64,000 nucleotides of DNA. Origin: Gonocerus acuteangulatus (lineage: Eukaryota; Arthropoda; Insecta; Hemiptera; Coreidae). Positions 22,577 to 33,779 of this stretch are shown in pieces. The stretch lies in assembly GCA_946811695.1 (NCBI GenBank), contig OX328123.1:37537054-37601053 (forward strand), read 5' to 3'. Each line of letters starts with the position of its first letter. The stretch's first letter is position 1. The position numbers were made by a program, and so were the translations under genes. The notes below the pieces were generated by a model. The model did not search any database. It was not told the DNA's origin and saw only the letters and a list, made by a program, of their open reading frames with translations.

Positions 22577-22626
<50 letters not shown>
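22577..22626. repeat. Poly-T tract (about 50 nt)
   Basis: A pure T run, plausibly the poly-A tail of a reverse-inserted retroposon whose body I cannot identify. Confidence 0.9.
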
Positions 22627-22628
<2 letters not shown>

Positions 22629-22629
22629 G

Positions 22630-23367
22630 AAAAGAATGTAAGTAAATGAGAAACGTGTTTGTAATACAGCTTTGCCTGCGAATAAAGCTTCAGTGGAGAG
22701 GGAAGAGTCAGTACTTGCCCCTAGTGTAGGCTTCTTTCAGTTTCCTCTGCTTTCTGATGCCTAAAATGTCGCTTTTTTTTTTTGAGTAGGTGTTTACATT
22801 TTACACTGTTTACTGCTTCGGAATATTTGCTATTAACTTCAATATGGAGTACCAGCACTTTAGAATTTATTTCACTGGTTTGTAGTAGTTTTGTTTGTAT
22901 ACTAGCCAAAGTTGCGAAGCCGAATAAATAAATGAAGGATATTTCTTTTGTTAGTATATGATGTCTATAGGACACTTATTTGTTGAAGTAATTTAGTAAT
23001 GTACTTATATTTGTGAGTAAGTCATTTATTCAATGGATGTCAGAGGTGTTGTAGAGGATAGAGAAAAAAAAACATTGTTGCCTCCTCTCGTTTCTGAGAA
23101 GAGGTTCGGGAGGCGATAGCTTCTGGTAATCCGGTGTGAAAAGCAGATGTGAAGTTACAAGAGGGCACTGATTGGAAGGGGGACATGGCGATCGGACAAA
23201 GGGGCAGATCCATCACCCGAGTGGATGACGTCTAAATAGCCGGAATGCGACGCCATTGGATGAGAGCGGGGTCACGTGACACGCCCACTAGAGGGTAAGG
23301 GGAGAGGGGGAGGGGCCAGGTTCGAGTCAGTCGGGGGCCGGCGACGAGGAAAGACACCCACACAACC
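22630..23367 (+). promoter_or_regulatory. labial upstream / 5' UTR region
   Basis: From about 23,050 the sequence becomes markedly richer in G and C than the surroundings, and no mobile-element match is seen. Motifs visible by eye are TGACGTC (about 23,225), a reverse CCAAT box (CCATTGG, about 23,253), the palindromic E-box TCACGTGA (about 23,272) and a candidate arthropod initiator (23,327-23,332). No canonical TATA box lies 25-35 bases upstream of that initiator. Promoter function is inferred from position next to the Hox1 start codon. Confidence 0.45.
23327..23332 (+). promoter_or_regulatory. Candidate arthropod initiator (TCAGTC)
   Basis: It fits the arthropod Inr consensus TCAGTY, with A+1 at 23,329, 39 bases before the ATG. 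A DPE-like AGACA lies at +24 to +28, four bases off the strict DPE spacing. Hexamers like this occur by chance, so support is weak. Confidence 0.3.
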
Positions 23368-23878
23368 ATGATGACTATGAACCTCGGACCGATGTACGGG
23401 TACGGTGATACGGGGGGTTCGTATTATGCAGAAGACCATCCGTCTTATTACGCCGATGAGGAGTATTCTCCAAGAAATCACGGATACTCAACAGGTGGCT
23501 ATCACGAAACCGGGTACCATCATCATGAAACCTATCCGGTAGCCGAGGACCATCGTCAGAAGCATGAAGCCGCGGCATACGGGGCATTTTCTCAAGACGT
23601 CAACATAATAAACGGACTGTCCTATACGAACTTAGACTACCAATCCTACGGTACAGGTGGACTGGAAAGACAGAGACAGGAGTTCGAACAATGTTATCCC
23701 TGCCAAGAAGATGGCTACGCATCCAGCCCGGGTCAGGATATGCATTATCAACAAGTAAAGGAAGAGCACCATTACGATCAGCACCCACATCACCAACACC
23801 GCCTTCAGCAGCCTCAGCCTCCGCAAGTCCCCACCTACAAGTGGATGCAGGTGAAGAGGAATGTACCCAAACCTGCCG
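23368..23878 (+). CDS. lab: labial (Hox1), first coding exon
   Basis: Labial is the most anterior Hox gene of arthropods, a nuclear homeodomain transcription factor that patterns the intercalary segment and binds DNA with Extradenticle. The exon encodes 170 residues plus one base. Residues 1-60 are Tyr/Gly/His-rich. NGLSYTNLD (about 85-93) matches a motif conserved in Hox1 proteins. His/Gln/Pro-rich runs occupy about 130-154. TYKWMQVKRNVPKP (156-169) is the Hox1 hexapeptide segment that docks Exd/Pbx. Start: ATGATG at 23,368 is preceded by CAACC, and no upstream in-frame ATG extends it convincingly. The exon ends in phase 1 at a GTAAGT donor just after the hexapeptide, where Hox1 genes usually have an intron. 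The homeodomain exon was not found in the window. The frame is clean, with GC-richer codons than its surroundings. Confidence 0.93.
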
Positions 23879-23884
23879 GTAAGT
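23879..23884 (+). other. Splice donor of labial exon 1
   Basis: CCG|GTAAGT fits the donor consensus. Translation through the site would stop after a few codons (GKCHI then TAG), so the exon must end here or the protein would lack a homeodomain. Confidence 0.85.
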
Positions 23885-24170
23885 GCCATATCTAGTATTC
23901 TGCATGATAGTCTCATAGATCCTTAAATATACTTTGTGGAATAACACTGGAGAGGGAATATTAATTAAGTTAGAAAGTAGAAAAGAACAAAAAAAGGTGC
24001 GGATATACAACAGTGGCTACTTTATTGATGTCACAACTCCCAACATGCTAGTCCCTACTCTATTAAAACATTGACACATGTAACAGCTTTCCTGATAATA
24101 GCAATATACTTGACCAACCTAACAAACTCTCTGATACAAACAGCGGCTATGTAATTTTAACTTCCAAGCC
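23885..24170 (+). other. Start of labial intron 1
   Basis: Unique AT-rich sequence with no repeat match noticed and no coding potential. The acceptor is not in the window as far as I can see. Confidence 0.6.
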
Positions 24171-24345
24171 AGATTATCCGTACGGGGGATCTACAGGATA
24201 CCATCCTTTTCTAGCCACGATATGACTGATGACTTTCCTATTTACTTTAAAGAGAACCAGTACTACTTTTATTAGAAAACGAACAAACCACTTTATGGTT
24301 GGCGAGCTCACGCCGTAACTCTCGCGGCCAACCTTAGAACGGCAT
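24171..24345 (-). mobile_element. SINE family S1 copy, diverged
   Basis: A reverse S1 tail-to-head order is recognisable: CAGGATACCATCCTTTTCTAGCC, then the head GCGAGCTCACGCCGTAACTCTCGCGGCC. Box B is lost. Confidence 0.6.
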
Positions 24346-24489
24346 TTTAAAATGTATTAATGAATACCTTTTAAGCTTTATTAAATAAAAGTAAAGGGAG
24401 AATAATATCAACTTAATAAAATATTTTTAGTTTTCCGTATCACTGGGATTCAGATTGATTTGTGCATACTATTTCGTATAGTGACCGAC

Positions 24490-24575
24490 CATGGCATTAT
24501 AAAAGGGTGGCAACCTGTAGATAGCCCGGCGCTAATAGCCAAATAGTTGATGCGCCGTTAAAAACGAAAAAAAAC
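24490..24575 (+). mobile_element. Composite of S1 and S2 SINE tails
   Basis: An S1 tail phrase (GGGTGGCAACCTGTAGATAGCC) passes directly into an S2 tail (GGCGCTAATAGCC...GATGCGCCGTTAAAAAC). It is either one SINE inserted in the other or a chimeric retroposon. Confidence 0.55.
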
Positions 24576-25085
24576 TATTTCGATTATCAGTTTAACATTT
24601 GATTAATAAGTAAATAGTCCAATTCGTATCTATCACTTATTTAATCCTCATATCCTACTTACTCTCCGGCAGAATGTCACTCCCTGTCCTCCCAAACAGT
24701 AATACATTTCATTCTTTACCGTTTGTCGTAAATGGAAGAGCTGATCGAACTTACATCGGTCCTCCGTTAAATAAATAATAGGTCCTCCGTTGCTGGATGA
24801 ACTACCGAAGGGTTCTGAAAATGTCAGATACAACATTTAACGAAGCAATACTCAGCCATATCATAACCTCAGTTAGAGTACATATGCAAGCTGTGTAATA
24901 TACATTGTTTATGTTATAATGTTTAATATACATTATAACATAAACAATTTTAGTGAGTACAGCTTCTTGTAGGTATGGTAAATGTTAGTCCCTTATAACA
25001 TAAATTACCCATATGTTTGTAATTATATATAACAAATGAAAACGTATATTTTTGGTGGGAATAGCTTATCACTTATAGTTTCTTC

Positions 25086-25139
<54 letters not shown>

Positions 25140-25778
25140 CAAATATATTTGATGTGAGTACAGCTCATCAGGTGACTCTCTTAAGGTACAAATACATATA
25201 CATATTTATAAAAATACATGAATACACACACACATATATATATACATATATATATATATAATTAGTATATTTCTGATGAAGTAAGTGTACTTAAGTTACT
25301 ATTAATACTAAATGAAATAATTTCTTATATATTCCTCCTCGAAATTAAATGCAAGGTTATTTTCGTGGTTTTAAGGAACCATACACATCGTGGAGATACG
25401 TACAAATATATTTTAACGGATATTGTATAGTATAGCCTCAGGCAATTTTTTAAATAAATAAGCAATAAATGTGACAACTTTGTCAAACAACGCTGAAATT
25501 AGCACAAGAGCCATATAATAATTATTTCCCCCAAAATCTCCTAATAGATAAAGTAAAACATGAGAAGTTAGTAAGGAACAAAAAACTCAGATTAAAATTA
25601 ATTAGATTTGAATTAATTTAGCATATTCTGTTTTTTTTTTAATTAATCATAACATTTCTAAATGGTTCACTATATTTTTTCCTTATATATCGTTATTAGT
25701 TTTTTTTTCTTTTCTATTTATTCTACTTTTATCTAATTTTTCCTCTATATAGTTTAACCACTATTCATAGTTGAGCAC

Positions 25779-25827
<49 letters not shown>

Positions 25828-25845
25828 AAATAGGAAAACCAACAA
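24576..25845. other. No gene; TA-rich
   Basis: AT-rich intronic sequence with (TA)n at about 25,090-25,138 and 25,783-25,826 and a small inverted repeat around ATAACATAAAC (24,910-24,950). Nothing else was recognised. Confidence 0.5.
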
Positions 25846-26410
25846 ACTCCAAGGTCTCCACCACAAATGATTTATTTTATTCACCAACAAAGCATGCTTT
25901 CGGAGTCTACAGCTCCATCCTCAGTGCTTCTACAGCATAGAAAAACAAAAAATATATAATCTTTAACACCGGAGAACAAGCTTATCAAATAAATTTGAAT
26001 TGTCAGAAACCATTTAAAAACAATCAATGCAATCATAAAAACAATTAAATCCTAAAACACAAAACACGTAATCAACCACACAAGCATTCATACTCAAATA
26101 TACATTAAAAACAGCAAAATACACCCTTTCTGTCCAAGCACACGTAAGAAAAATAAATAAATAAGTACATAAATAAAAAACACACCAGTATATCACAAGT
26201 TAAACATAAAAATAAAACCTAATGCTGAGACACCCACCCAGTTCTTCACTGCAGGCGGTTCACCCGTAGACTGAGGTCTCTTCTTGGGAACTCTCCGAGC
26301 CAGGATAATCCTTCTTCAGTCCCGTATTTCAAACGCCATGTATCCGTCCTCGTATTGAGATTTTTACCTTTATTTATTAGTTTATCTAATTTAATCTCAA
26401 TCCCTTCTAG
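25846..26410 (-). mobile_element. Penelope-like element 3' fragment (PLE2 family)
   Basis: This is a near-identical inverse of 28,750-29,335. It carries the pseudo-LTR phrase AAAGCATGCTTTCGGAGTC...CATCCTCAGTGC and the last about 50 codons of the ORF (ending RDLSLRVNRLQ, stop). Similarity to the other PLE2 copies ends at about 26,408, after CCCTTCTAGGAC. Confidence 0.75.
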
Positions 26411-27224
26411 GACTACTAGAACTATGGAATATGCAAAATCTCGTTTTTGAGATTCGAGACTTTGCTTTTGGCTTGTCGCAAATTGCCACAACTCTAACCC
26501 CTTTAAAACAGCCTTTAATGCTATAAATAAAGTATTGAATGAGACAATTTTTGAATATATTACTTCGTAAATGGATTGAATATGTTCGTTCTCAAGTTTG
26601 GTCCAATTTACATATTCGTTAGTTTGACATGGTAGGGACGATATACTCGCACGTTTCAACACGGTTTTTGTCTTCAGGACTTGCTTTTTCAGCGTTATAT
26701 AGCGCAGAAAACCCATCCTTCAGTCAAGCCATTCCTGCGAAATATAATGTTAAACTTACAATCGGTACAGGCGAAATCCGTATAACTAACTAAAATACTC
26801 CTCAACGAAATGACCAGGAACAGAACTATTAAGTCTGAAATGCAGAATGTAAAAGTTGTTTTTCTCCATTCTTTAGATCTGTATATAATTAAAAAAATAC
26901 ATTTCGCCAAATAAGCAGTTTGCTAATGTCCAATGCAGTATGTATATATGTGTGTGTTTGTGTTTGTGTGCATGTTCATACGCATTTGATATAGTTATTC
27001 ACCAGAAAGGTTAAATAATCACTTCTTTTATGTATAATACTAATGTACAATGTGACCACCGGGTTTGAGGCTCATTTCAATGTTTTATGTTCCTTCTTCA
27101 TATACAAACCATTCCGGATTTCATACAACTAATCGTTTTAATTTTAAAATTATTAAAGAAGCGTCATACAATTATAAAATACTTTATAATATACACACAC
27201 ATATATATATATATATATATCTTG
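26411..27224. other. No gene; segment shared with the right flank of PLE2
   Basis: Bases 26,415-26,515 and 26,625-26,645 recur in inverse orientation at about 29,367-29,485 (TTTTGAGATTCGAGACTTTGC, TTTGACATGGTAGGGACGATAT). This suggests a repeat that carried or received PLE2-type insertions. The remainder is unrecognised. Confidence 0.45.
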
Positions 27225-27678
27225 ACATTGATTTGGCTGGACAGTGGTGGTACTGCATCCAAATAGGAAAACCAACGAACTCCAAGGTCTCCACCACAAA
27301 TGATTTATTTTATTCACCAACAAAGCATACTTTCGGAGTCTACAGCTCCATCCTCAGTGCTTCTACAGCATAGAAAAACAAAAAATATATAATCTTTAAC
27401 ACCGGAGAACAAGCTTATCAAATAAATTTGAATTATCAGAAACCATTTAAAAACAATCAATGCAATCATAAAAACAATTAAATCCTAAAACACAAAACAC
27501 GTAATCAACCACACAAGCATTCATACTCAAATATACATTAAAAACAGCAAAATACACACTTTCTGTCCAAGCACACGTAAGAAAAATAAATAAATAAGTA
27601 CATAAATAAAAAACACACCAGTATATCACAAGTTAAACATAAAAATAAAACCTAATGCTGAGACACCCACCCAGTTCT

Positions 27679-28056
27679 TCACTGCAGGCGGTTCACCCGT
27701 AGACTGAGGTTTCTTCTTGGGAACTCTCCGAGCCGGGATAATCCTTCTTCAGTCCCGTATTTCAAACGCCATGTATCCGTCCTCGTATTGAGATTTTTAC
27801 CTTTATTTATTAGTTTATCTAATTTAATCTCAATCCCTTCTGGGACGTTCATCTTATACCCCTTTTTAACATTGTGCAACAAAGTTACATCTAGGGCCTC
27901 TTTATTGTGGTCTTCATTTTGCAAATGAGTGAACATTTCAGAAGAGTTATACGTCATATGCTCATAACACCTCTTCTTCAATTTTCGACCACACTGTCCA
28001 ATATAAGACGCCTCACACGATGTACATTTCATCTTGTAAATCCCAGACTTCTCCAC
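27679..28056 (-). pseudogene. Penelope GIY-YIG fragment, inverted arm
   Basis: This frame of about 125 codons on the minus strand starts MEKSGIYKMKCTSC and runs through CEASYIGQCGRKLKKRC to the stop. It differs at only a few residues from the plus-arm copy. It contains only the endonuclease domain. Confidence 0.8.
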
Positions 28057-28060
28057 TAAG

Positions 28061-28061
<1 letters not shown>

Positions 28062-28121
<60 letters not shown>
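28062..28121. repeat. (TA)n at the PLE2 inversion junction
   Basis: About 60 bases of pure TA separate the two inverted arms. Confidence 0.95.
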
Positions 28122-28124
<3 letters not shown>

Positions 28125-28907
28125 AAGCCCACTTTCATAGATACCATGATTCCATCTGACTCGAGTCATAGTTATAGGCACAAATTGTCTAGTTTTATAT
28201 ATTTAGTTGACCGAATGCTGAGGATCCCACTTAGTAAAGGAGACTATCAAAATGAACTAAATACCATAAAACACCTAGCACAGGTGAATGGTTATGGAAA
28301 AACGTTAGTGGATATACTGGTAAAGAGACGTCTCAAAAAAATATATGGGAAAGATGGGGACAAAGAAGAGTCGCATAAAACATCGATCAAATGGTGTTCT
28401 ATGCCATATATAGAAGGTCTTTCAGACAAGTTGGGGCAACAGTTAGGTAGCCAAGGAATAAAAGTGGCATTCAAAAACCTTGGCTCTTTAAAGTCTCTAC
28501 TGTGTAATGCCAAGGAAAAAGTACCCTTAGTGGAGAAGTCTGGGATTTACAAGATGAAATGTACATCGTGTGAGGCGTCTTATATTGGACAGTGTGGTCG
28601 AAAATTGAAGAAGAGGTGTTATGAGCATATGACGTATAACTCTTCTGAAATGTTCACTCATTTGCAAAATGAAGACCACAATAAAGAGGCCCTAGATGTA
28701 ACTTTGTTGCACAATGTTAAAAAGGGGTTTAAGATGAACGTCCTAGAAGGGATTGAGATTAAATTAGATAAACTAATAAATAAAGGTAAAAATCTCAATA
28801 CGAGGACGGATACATGGCGTTTGAAATACGGGACTGAAGAAGGATTATCCCGGCTCGGAGAGTTCCCAAGAAGAGACCTCAGTCTACGGGTGAACCGCCT
28901 GCAGTGA
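28110..28907 (+). pseudogene. Penelope-like ORF: RT thumb + linker + GIY-YIG endonuclease, 5'-truncated
   Basis: The frame is open from the TA array (apparent residues before RKPTF are repeat-derived). RKPTFIDTMIPSDSSH and YRHKLSSFIYLVDRMLRIPL are the conserved RT-thumb region of Penelope-like elements, followed by a helical linker. SGIYKMKC (GIY) and ASYIGQCGRKLKKRCYEH (YIG, with arginine and histidine) form the nuclease core. It ends LSLRVNRLQ and TGA. The catalytic RT palm (YxDD) is lost. The frame is otherwise uninterrupted, pointing to a young or recently truncated copy. Confidence 0.82.
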
Positions 28908-29366
28908 AGAACTGGGTGGGTGTCTCAGCATTAGGTTTTATTTTTATGTTTAACTTGTGATATACTGGTGTGTTTTTTATTTATGTACTTATTTATTTAT
29001 TTTTCTTACGTGTGCTTGGACAGAAAGTGTGTATTTTGCTGTTTTTAATGTATATTTGAGTATGAATGCTTGTATGGTTGATTACGTGTTTTGCTTGTGT
29101 TTTAGGATTTAATTGTTTTTATGATTGCATTGATTGTTTTTAAATGGTTTCTGACAATTCAAATTTATTTGATAAGCTTGTTCTCCGGTGTTAAAGATTA
29201 GATATTTTTTGTTTTTCTATGCTGTAGAAGCACTGAGGATGGAGCTGTAGACTCCGAAAGTATGCTTTGTTGGTGAATAAAATAAATCATTTGTGGTGGA
29301 GACCTTGGAGTTCGTTGGTTTTCCTATTTGGATGCAGTACCACCACCGTCCAGCCAAATCAATGTC

Positions 29367-30017
29367 AGGCTGTTTTAAAGGGGTTAGAGTTGTGGCAATT
29401 TGCGACAAGCCAAAAGCAAAGTCTCGAATCTCAAAAACGAGATTTTGCATATTCCATAGTTTGACATGGTAGGGACGATATCTAGCTAACGCATACCAAC
29501 TGTACCTCATGACTTGATCGACTTATTTAAACATTTTACCAATATTCAAGAATAATAACTTTGATAGAATTCAATGTGTGATTACTGCAAGCAAATAACA
29601 TCAGATCACTTATAAGCACGGTTTGCAAAGGTAGTTGGAGAACAGTCACACCGTATGCGCTGGGCCTTATTCTTGCGTAACATTTCCAGCATTGCGTCCA
29701 AGACAGGTTTATTTCAAGCACCGATATAACTCCAAGTAGACAATAATTTAGTAGTTAGTAGAAATCACAAGGTTACTCAATTAAATGATACTTTGAAACG
29801 TGGGGAGGGGGGCTTACACAATAAACACTCAGTGGCAGAAAATATGATTCGATATTATGCATATTAAAACCTCCAATATACTTACTAGGAAATTTTAACG
29901 ATCTATATTTTTTTACCTGTCGGTTATTAAACAAGAATATTTCTCCTAAGTATATGCGGAATTCATCATTGGTTGTACGTCAAAAGCGGGGCCTTCTTTC
30001 TACAGGGGGGAGAAAAC
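29367..30017. other. No gene recognised
   Basis: The left about 120 bases are the inverse of 26,415-26,645 (see there). The rest is unique AT-rich sequence. Confidence 0.45.
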
Positions 30018-30925
30018 ACACATAATAGTCGGAGAGCTGATAACGCACGTTTCATGAAGTGCCTGATGAACCTTGAAATTTCGCTATAATGTACCTCTTG
30101 GGTAGATAAGAAGGTAAATATGTGTTGTCTAGACTTACCTTGGAACACCTGGTAGTGTGCATAGGGAAAGATGCAAAACAATATTGCCCAAAAATAGTGT
30201 ATTATTCTGAAGCCAACTATCTTTAATGTAAAATTAAGGCAATTTTACAATGAATTATAAAGAAGGCAGACACTTTAAACGGGGTTAAAATGTAAATAAA
30301 AAAAAAAACAAAGTACCTAGTTTTTTTTAATATGACACGAAGTGCTTTATTCACACTCCGATGATTAAACAGCGTCTTCAGTAAACAAAATTGAAAATAA
30401 TTACAAAAGGGTGGACAATTTTTGTGGAGTTTAATTATCAGCAAACATGATAATAAATGTTGCCTATGACTGCAATACACTGCGCAAGAGTGAGTGAGAG
30501 CACCGATCTTCTGGGCAGTTGTTGTTCTCTGCGCTCTCATTGGTTCTTGCTCACATGATCTTGTAGAAATGTACCGATTCAAATGGCAGCGTGAATAAAA
30601 CGCTTAATTTAATATAAGAATAAAAACAATTTCTTTTTTTTTTAACATGTTATCCCCCTTAAAAGTGTCTGCCTTATTTATTATTCATTGTAAAATTGCC
30701 TTAAATTTTCATAAAAGATGGACATAAATAGAATAAAATTCTATTTTTGGGCAATATTTTTTTTGCACCTTTCCCTGTGCGCAGTACTTGGTGTTCCACG
30801 GTAAGTCTAGACAACACATATTTACTTTCTTATTTACCCAAGAGGTGCATTATAGCAAAATTTCAATGTGCATAAAACACTTCATGAAATGTGTGTTACC
30901 AGCTCTTGGACAATAAGTTATGCTC
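30018..30925. mobile_element. Foldback / long-TIR non-autonomous DNA element FB3
   Basis: The left arm (about 30,018-30,300) and right arm (about 30,640-30,925) are inverted copies, sharing TTTCATGAAGTG, AAATATGTGTTGTCTAGAC, TTGCCCAAAAATAG and CAGACACTTT in reverse order. Arm similarity is imperfect, indicating age. The centre (30,300-30,640) holds unrelated AT-rich sequence and no transposase. Exact termini and a target duplication could not be fixed. Confidence 0.65.
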
Positions 30926-33779
30926 TATGGATATCTAAGGCTTGATGCAATAAATGCACTTTCTTTCTTTAATCTTATTCGATTAATAATAGTATGCAAA
31001 CTTTTCCCTGAACGATTGAGTGGTTTAAAAAGATTTAGGAAATCCTTAGCTTAATACCTAATTTTTTCTTCATACATAATTCACCATGATTCAATATTTG
31101 ATTCATTACTATAAAAATATCATTTAAGAACAGTTAGTCATTCAATGTTTCTAATTGTGATAAATTTGTAATCAATACGCTTCTTATTTGTTTAGAGTTA
31201 GCGTAAGTGCACGACTATTTCTGAATATTATCAGTTTTGTATGACTAATTAAGGATTTATATTTAATTAAAATAGTGAGTAGAAATGTTCTACACCTAAG
31301 TAAATATCACACATTGGCAAGGTGACGTTTGTCAATTTCAAGGAATTGACAAGGCATTGGACTAAACCATCCCTTGACTTCTTATCATCTCACCAGGTGT
31401 AATACCAATAACACTAAACTAGTAAGGAAATCAGTTACTTTCTGAATTTTGATGAAGAATTCTGTTCTGAATGTAGAAACTTACTGTCCTATCGGAAGGG
31501 TTTCGTACAGTTTGAAAGCCAGAAGTAAAATCTAACTAGAGTGTTATTTAATTATTAACATAATAAACTACGTTATTAATTTCAATGTACATCAGGAATA
31601 CATTTGTTTATTTAAATTTTACCGTTCATTACTATTAACTAAGAATTTTAGGACGGGTTATCTGTAGGTTACCGCATTTTTCTAGCCAGGACAGGGCTTA
31701 TGCCTTTTCTTTTTTGTAAAGAAAAACCATCCATAATGGGAATCGAACCCACGACCCTTGGTACGGAGTGATAAGTGCTCACGCCTTAACACTCACGGCC
31801 ACCGGGCCTCAGGAATACTTATAAAATAAAGGAAATGAAACTATAAATACCATACAGTTAGCAATTTCATTATTCTTGAATTTTCTGCTGATTTCTCGGG
31901 CAACCTCCGTGTCTACCTAGATTGGTGTATTCAATCATTGTAAATATTTAGCAGGAGATTTCCAATAGTTATATTTTATGATAGTTATGGCTTTTTGCAG
32001 AACAATTTTACAGTAAAATTGTAATATGAATAATTTTTGTAAAGGATCAATTTTTGCCTGTTTGTAATAAGGCTTTCTCATAGAAGCATTTTTCAGTGCT
32101 TTGTGGCTCCTAAAATCACACTTATCTAAATTTTGTCATTGGAGTTGGTATTTCAGTTTACCGCAAAATAATGTATCCTTATTTGAAGAGATTTAAAACA
32201 ATCCCTCTCGACTAATGTTCCTTAGAAATGAGTATTATAAATTACGGAGTAAAACCTAAATTGAAGTACTATATCCAAGGGAATTTGGTAAGTGTCAAAC
32301 GTAAAATAAACCTATTAATGTTTACTCAGTTAGAATATCAAAGCTTCATATCTCCGATAAAGTTGACTGTTTAATCCCTCAAGATTAATTTGTCTCGATT
32401 ATACCTGCCTTTAAACCAGTGAATTATCTCTTTTTCAAGAGCGTTTATTCTAAATTTCTCGAAAAAAATATATAGAAAAAAAACATGGTCCAACACAACA
32501 CAAAGTTCAGTTCTAGATTCAATGAAGCCGTAAACATGAAAAGTAAAAACATCGGGTGTAAAGTGATCTCTTGATAAAACAAAGATAAGAGATTCTTGAT
32601 GGGGAAAAACGTTCCCGTCAATACTTAATGATAAAAGTGTAATAAATTTTAACCTCTTTTAAAAACCGGCCTCGCTTGATGTAATTTTTTTCAGTATTTC
32701 TTAATGAAGGTCATACTATCTATATGATTCAATTATTTATTCATAGGAGATATGCGTAAAAAATGACTTTCATGTTTTTTTCTCTCATGAAGACCTTTAC
32801 ATGTTCACTGTTGCAGCTCTTAAAGTTTTATTTGAATTAGAACTGTCATGTAACGAGTAAATTTGGTTTTGTGATAACAAGAAGAAGTATCTACGAGCCG
32901 GACATTTCATTTCTGTTTTAACTGATTTATTCCATATTGATCAAGCAAATGAAGTCACAATGAGAATACCAAATTTCATCAGTAGATATTTCGTGGTCCC
33001 AACATGAATTTTATTCTTTATAATAGAGAAAAATTTGTTTTGTTTGAAATGGGCCTTGACATCAAGAGGATACTTTAGTCTTTCTCAAGTAATTCAATTA
33101 ATTGATTATGCAATATTACTTTCCACTGATCCAAAATTGTTGGATAAATAACTTTTTATATTTCTGTTAAAAATTGATGGATTTTAAAACTAATCAGTCG
33201 CTGTAAAATATTTAGGAGTAAGTTTCTTAGTGGCCGAATTATGAAAGAATTACAAGGATAATACTTTGCGGGCTAATAACAGCGTACTTTATTTGATTAT
33301 TTATTTTGTTAATAAAAAGCTTAATTACTGCCAAAATTGCTAAGTATTCTGCGGCGAGTAAGTATAAGAGACGGGGAGTTAATCGGGACAATATGACATT
33401 GACAGAACATGACGTTAAGATTGCTCTGCTCCTTCAAGCTTCCCCCTCCTGTCATGTCTAATAAGCCCAAATGTCAACCCCTTTAGCTTCTTACTTCCAA
33501 AACTACTTCAAACTCAGCCTTACAAGCGGATTCTCGTAAACAGCCTCGATTCATTTTAAAATATTTCCTCAAAGGGGTCACCAGAAAAATAACATCCAAA
33601 ACGTTAATGGCAAAATGAGATTGACATATCAAGGGATACGTTAGACATTTTGGATTTTTTTTTAAATTATGAATTAATTACAATTCATGAATTAATCAAA
33701 ATTCAAGTTCTTATAATATGTTCCCCTAATTTATTTATAAAAGGTTTTATGGTTCCTTGAAAAAAATAAAAAATAAAAT
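30926..33779. other. Long unique AT-rich stretch
   Basis: Apart from the SINE at 31,602-31,808 I recognise no repeat, gene or RNA here. It is the longest stretch without identifiable mobile elements other than the exon island. Confidence 0.5.
31602..31808 (-). mobile_element. SINE family S1 copy with 8-10 bp TSD
   Basis: On the minus strand the tRNA-like head has box B GGGTTCGATTCCC (about 31,738-31,750) and a box A-like GTGAGTGTTAAGG. The body ends in ACCTACAGATAACCCGTCC and an AT-rich tail. TCAGGAATAC flanks both sides (31,592-31,601 and 31,809-31,818), a good target duplication. Confidence 0.85.

Larger units (their letters stand above)
27225..29366. mobile_element. Penelope-like element, head-to-head inverted pair (PLE2)
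   Basis: A minus-oriented arm (27,225-28,060) is the inverse of 28,530-29,366. The plus arm extends further upstream to about 28,122 into the RT thumb region. The two arms meet across a (TA)n array (28,062-28,121). Both outer ends carry the same terminal phrase (AATGTCAGG / TTGACATTG, then TTTGGCTGGAC). The arrangement parallels PLE1. Confidence 0.8.

Noticed and set aside
23600..24010. 136-codon minus-strand frame and other antisense frames over the labial exon
   Set aside because: Shadows of the GC-richer labial exon; no domain and no independent support.
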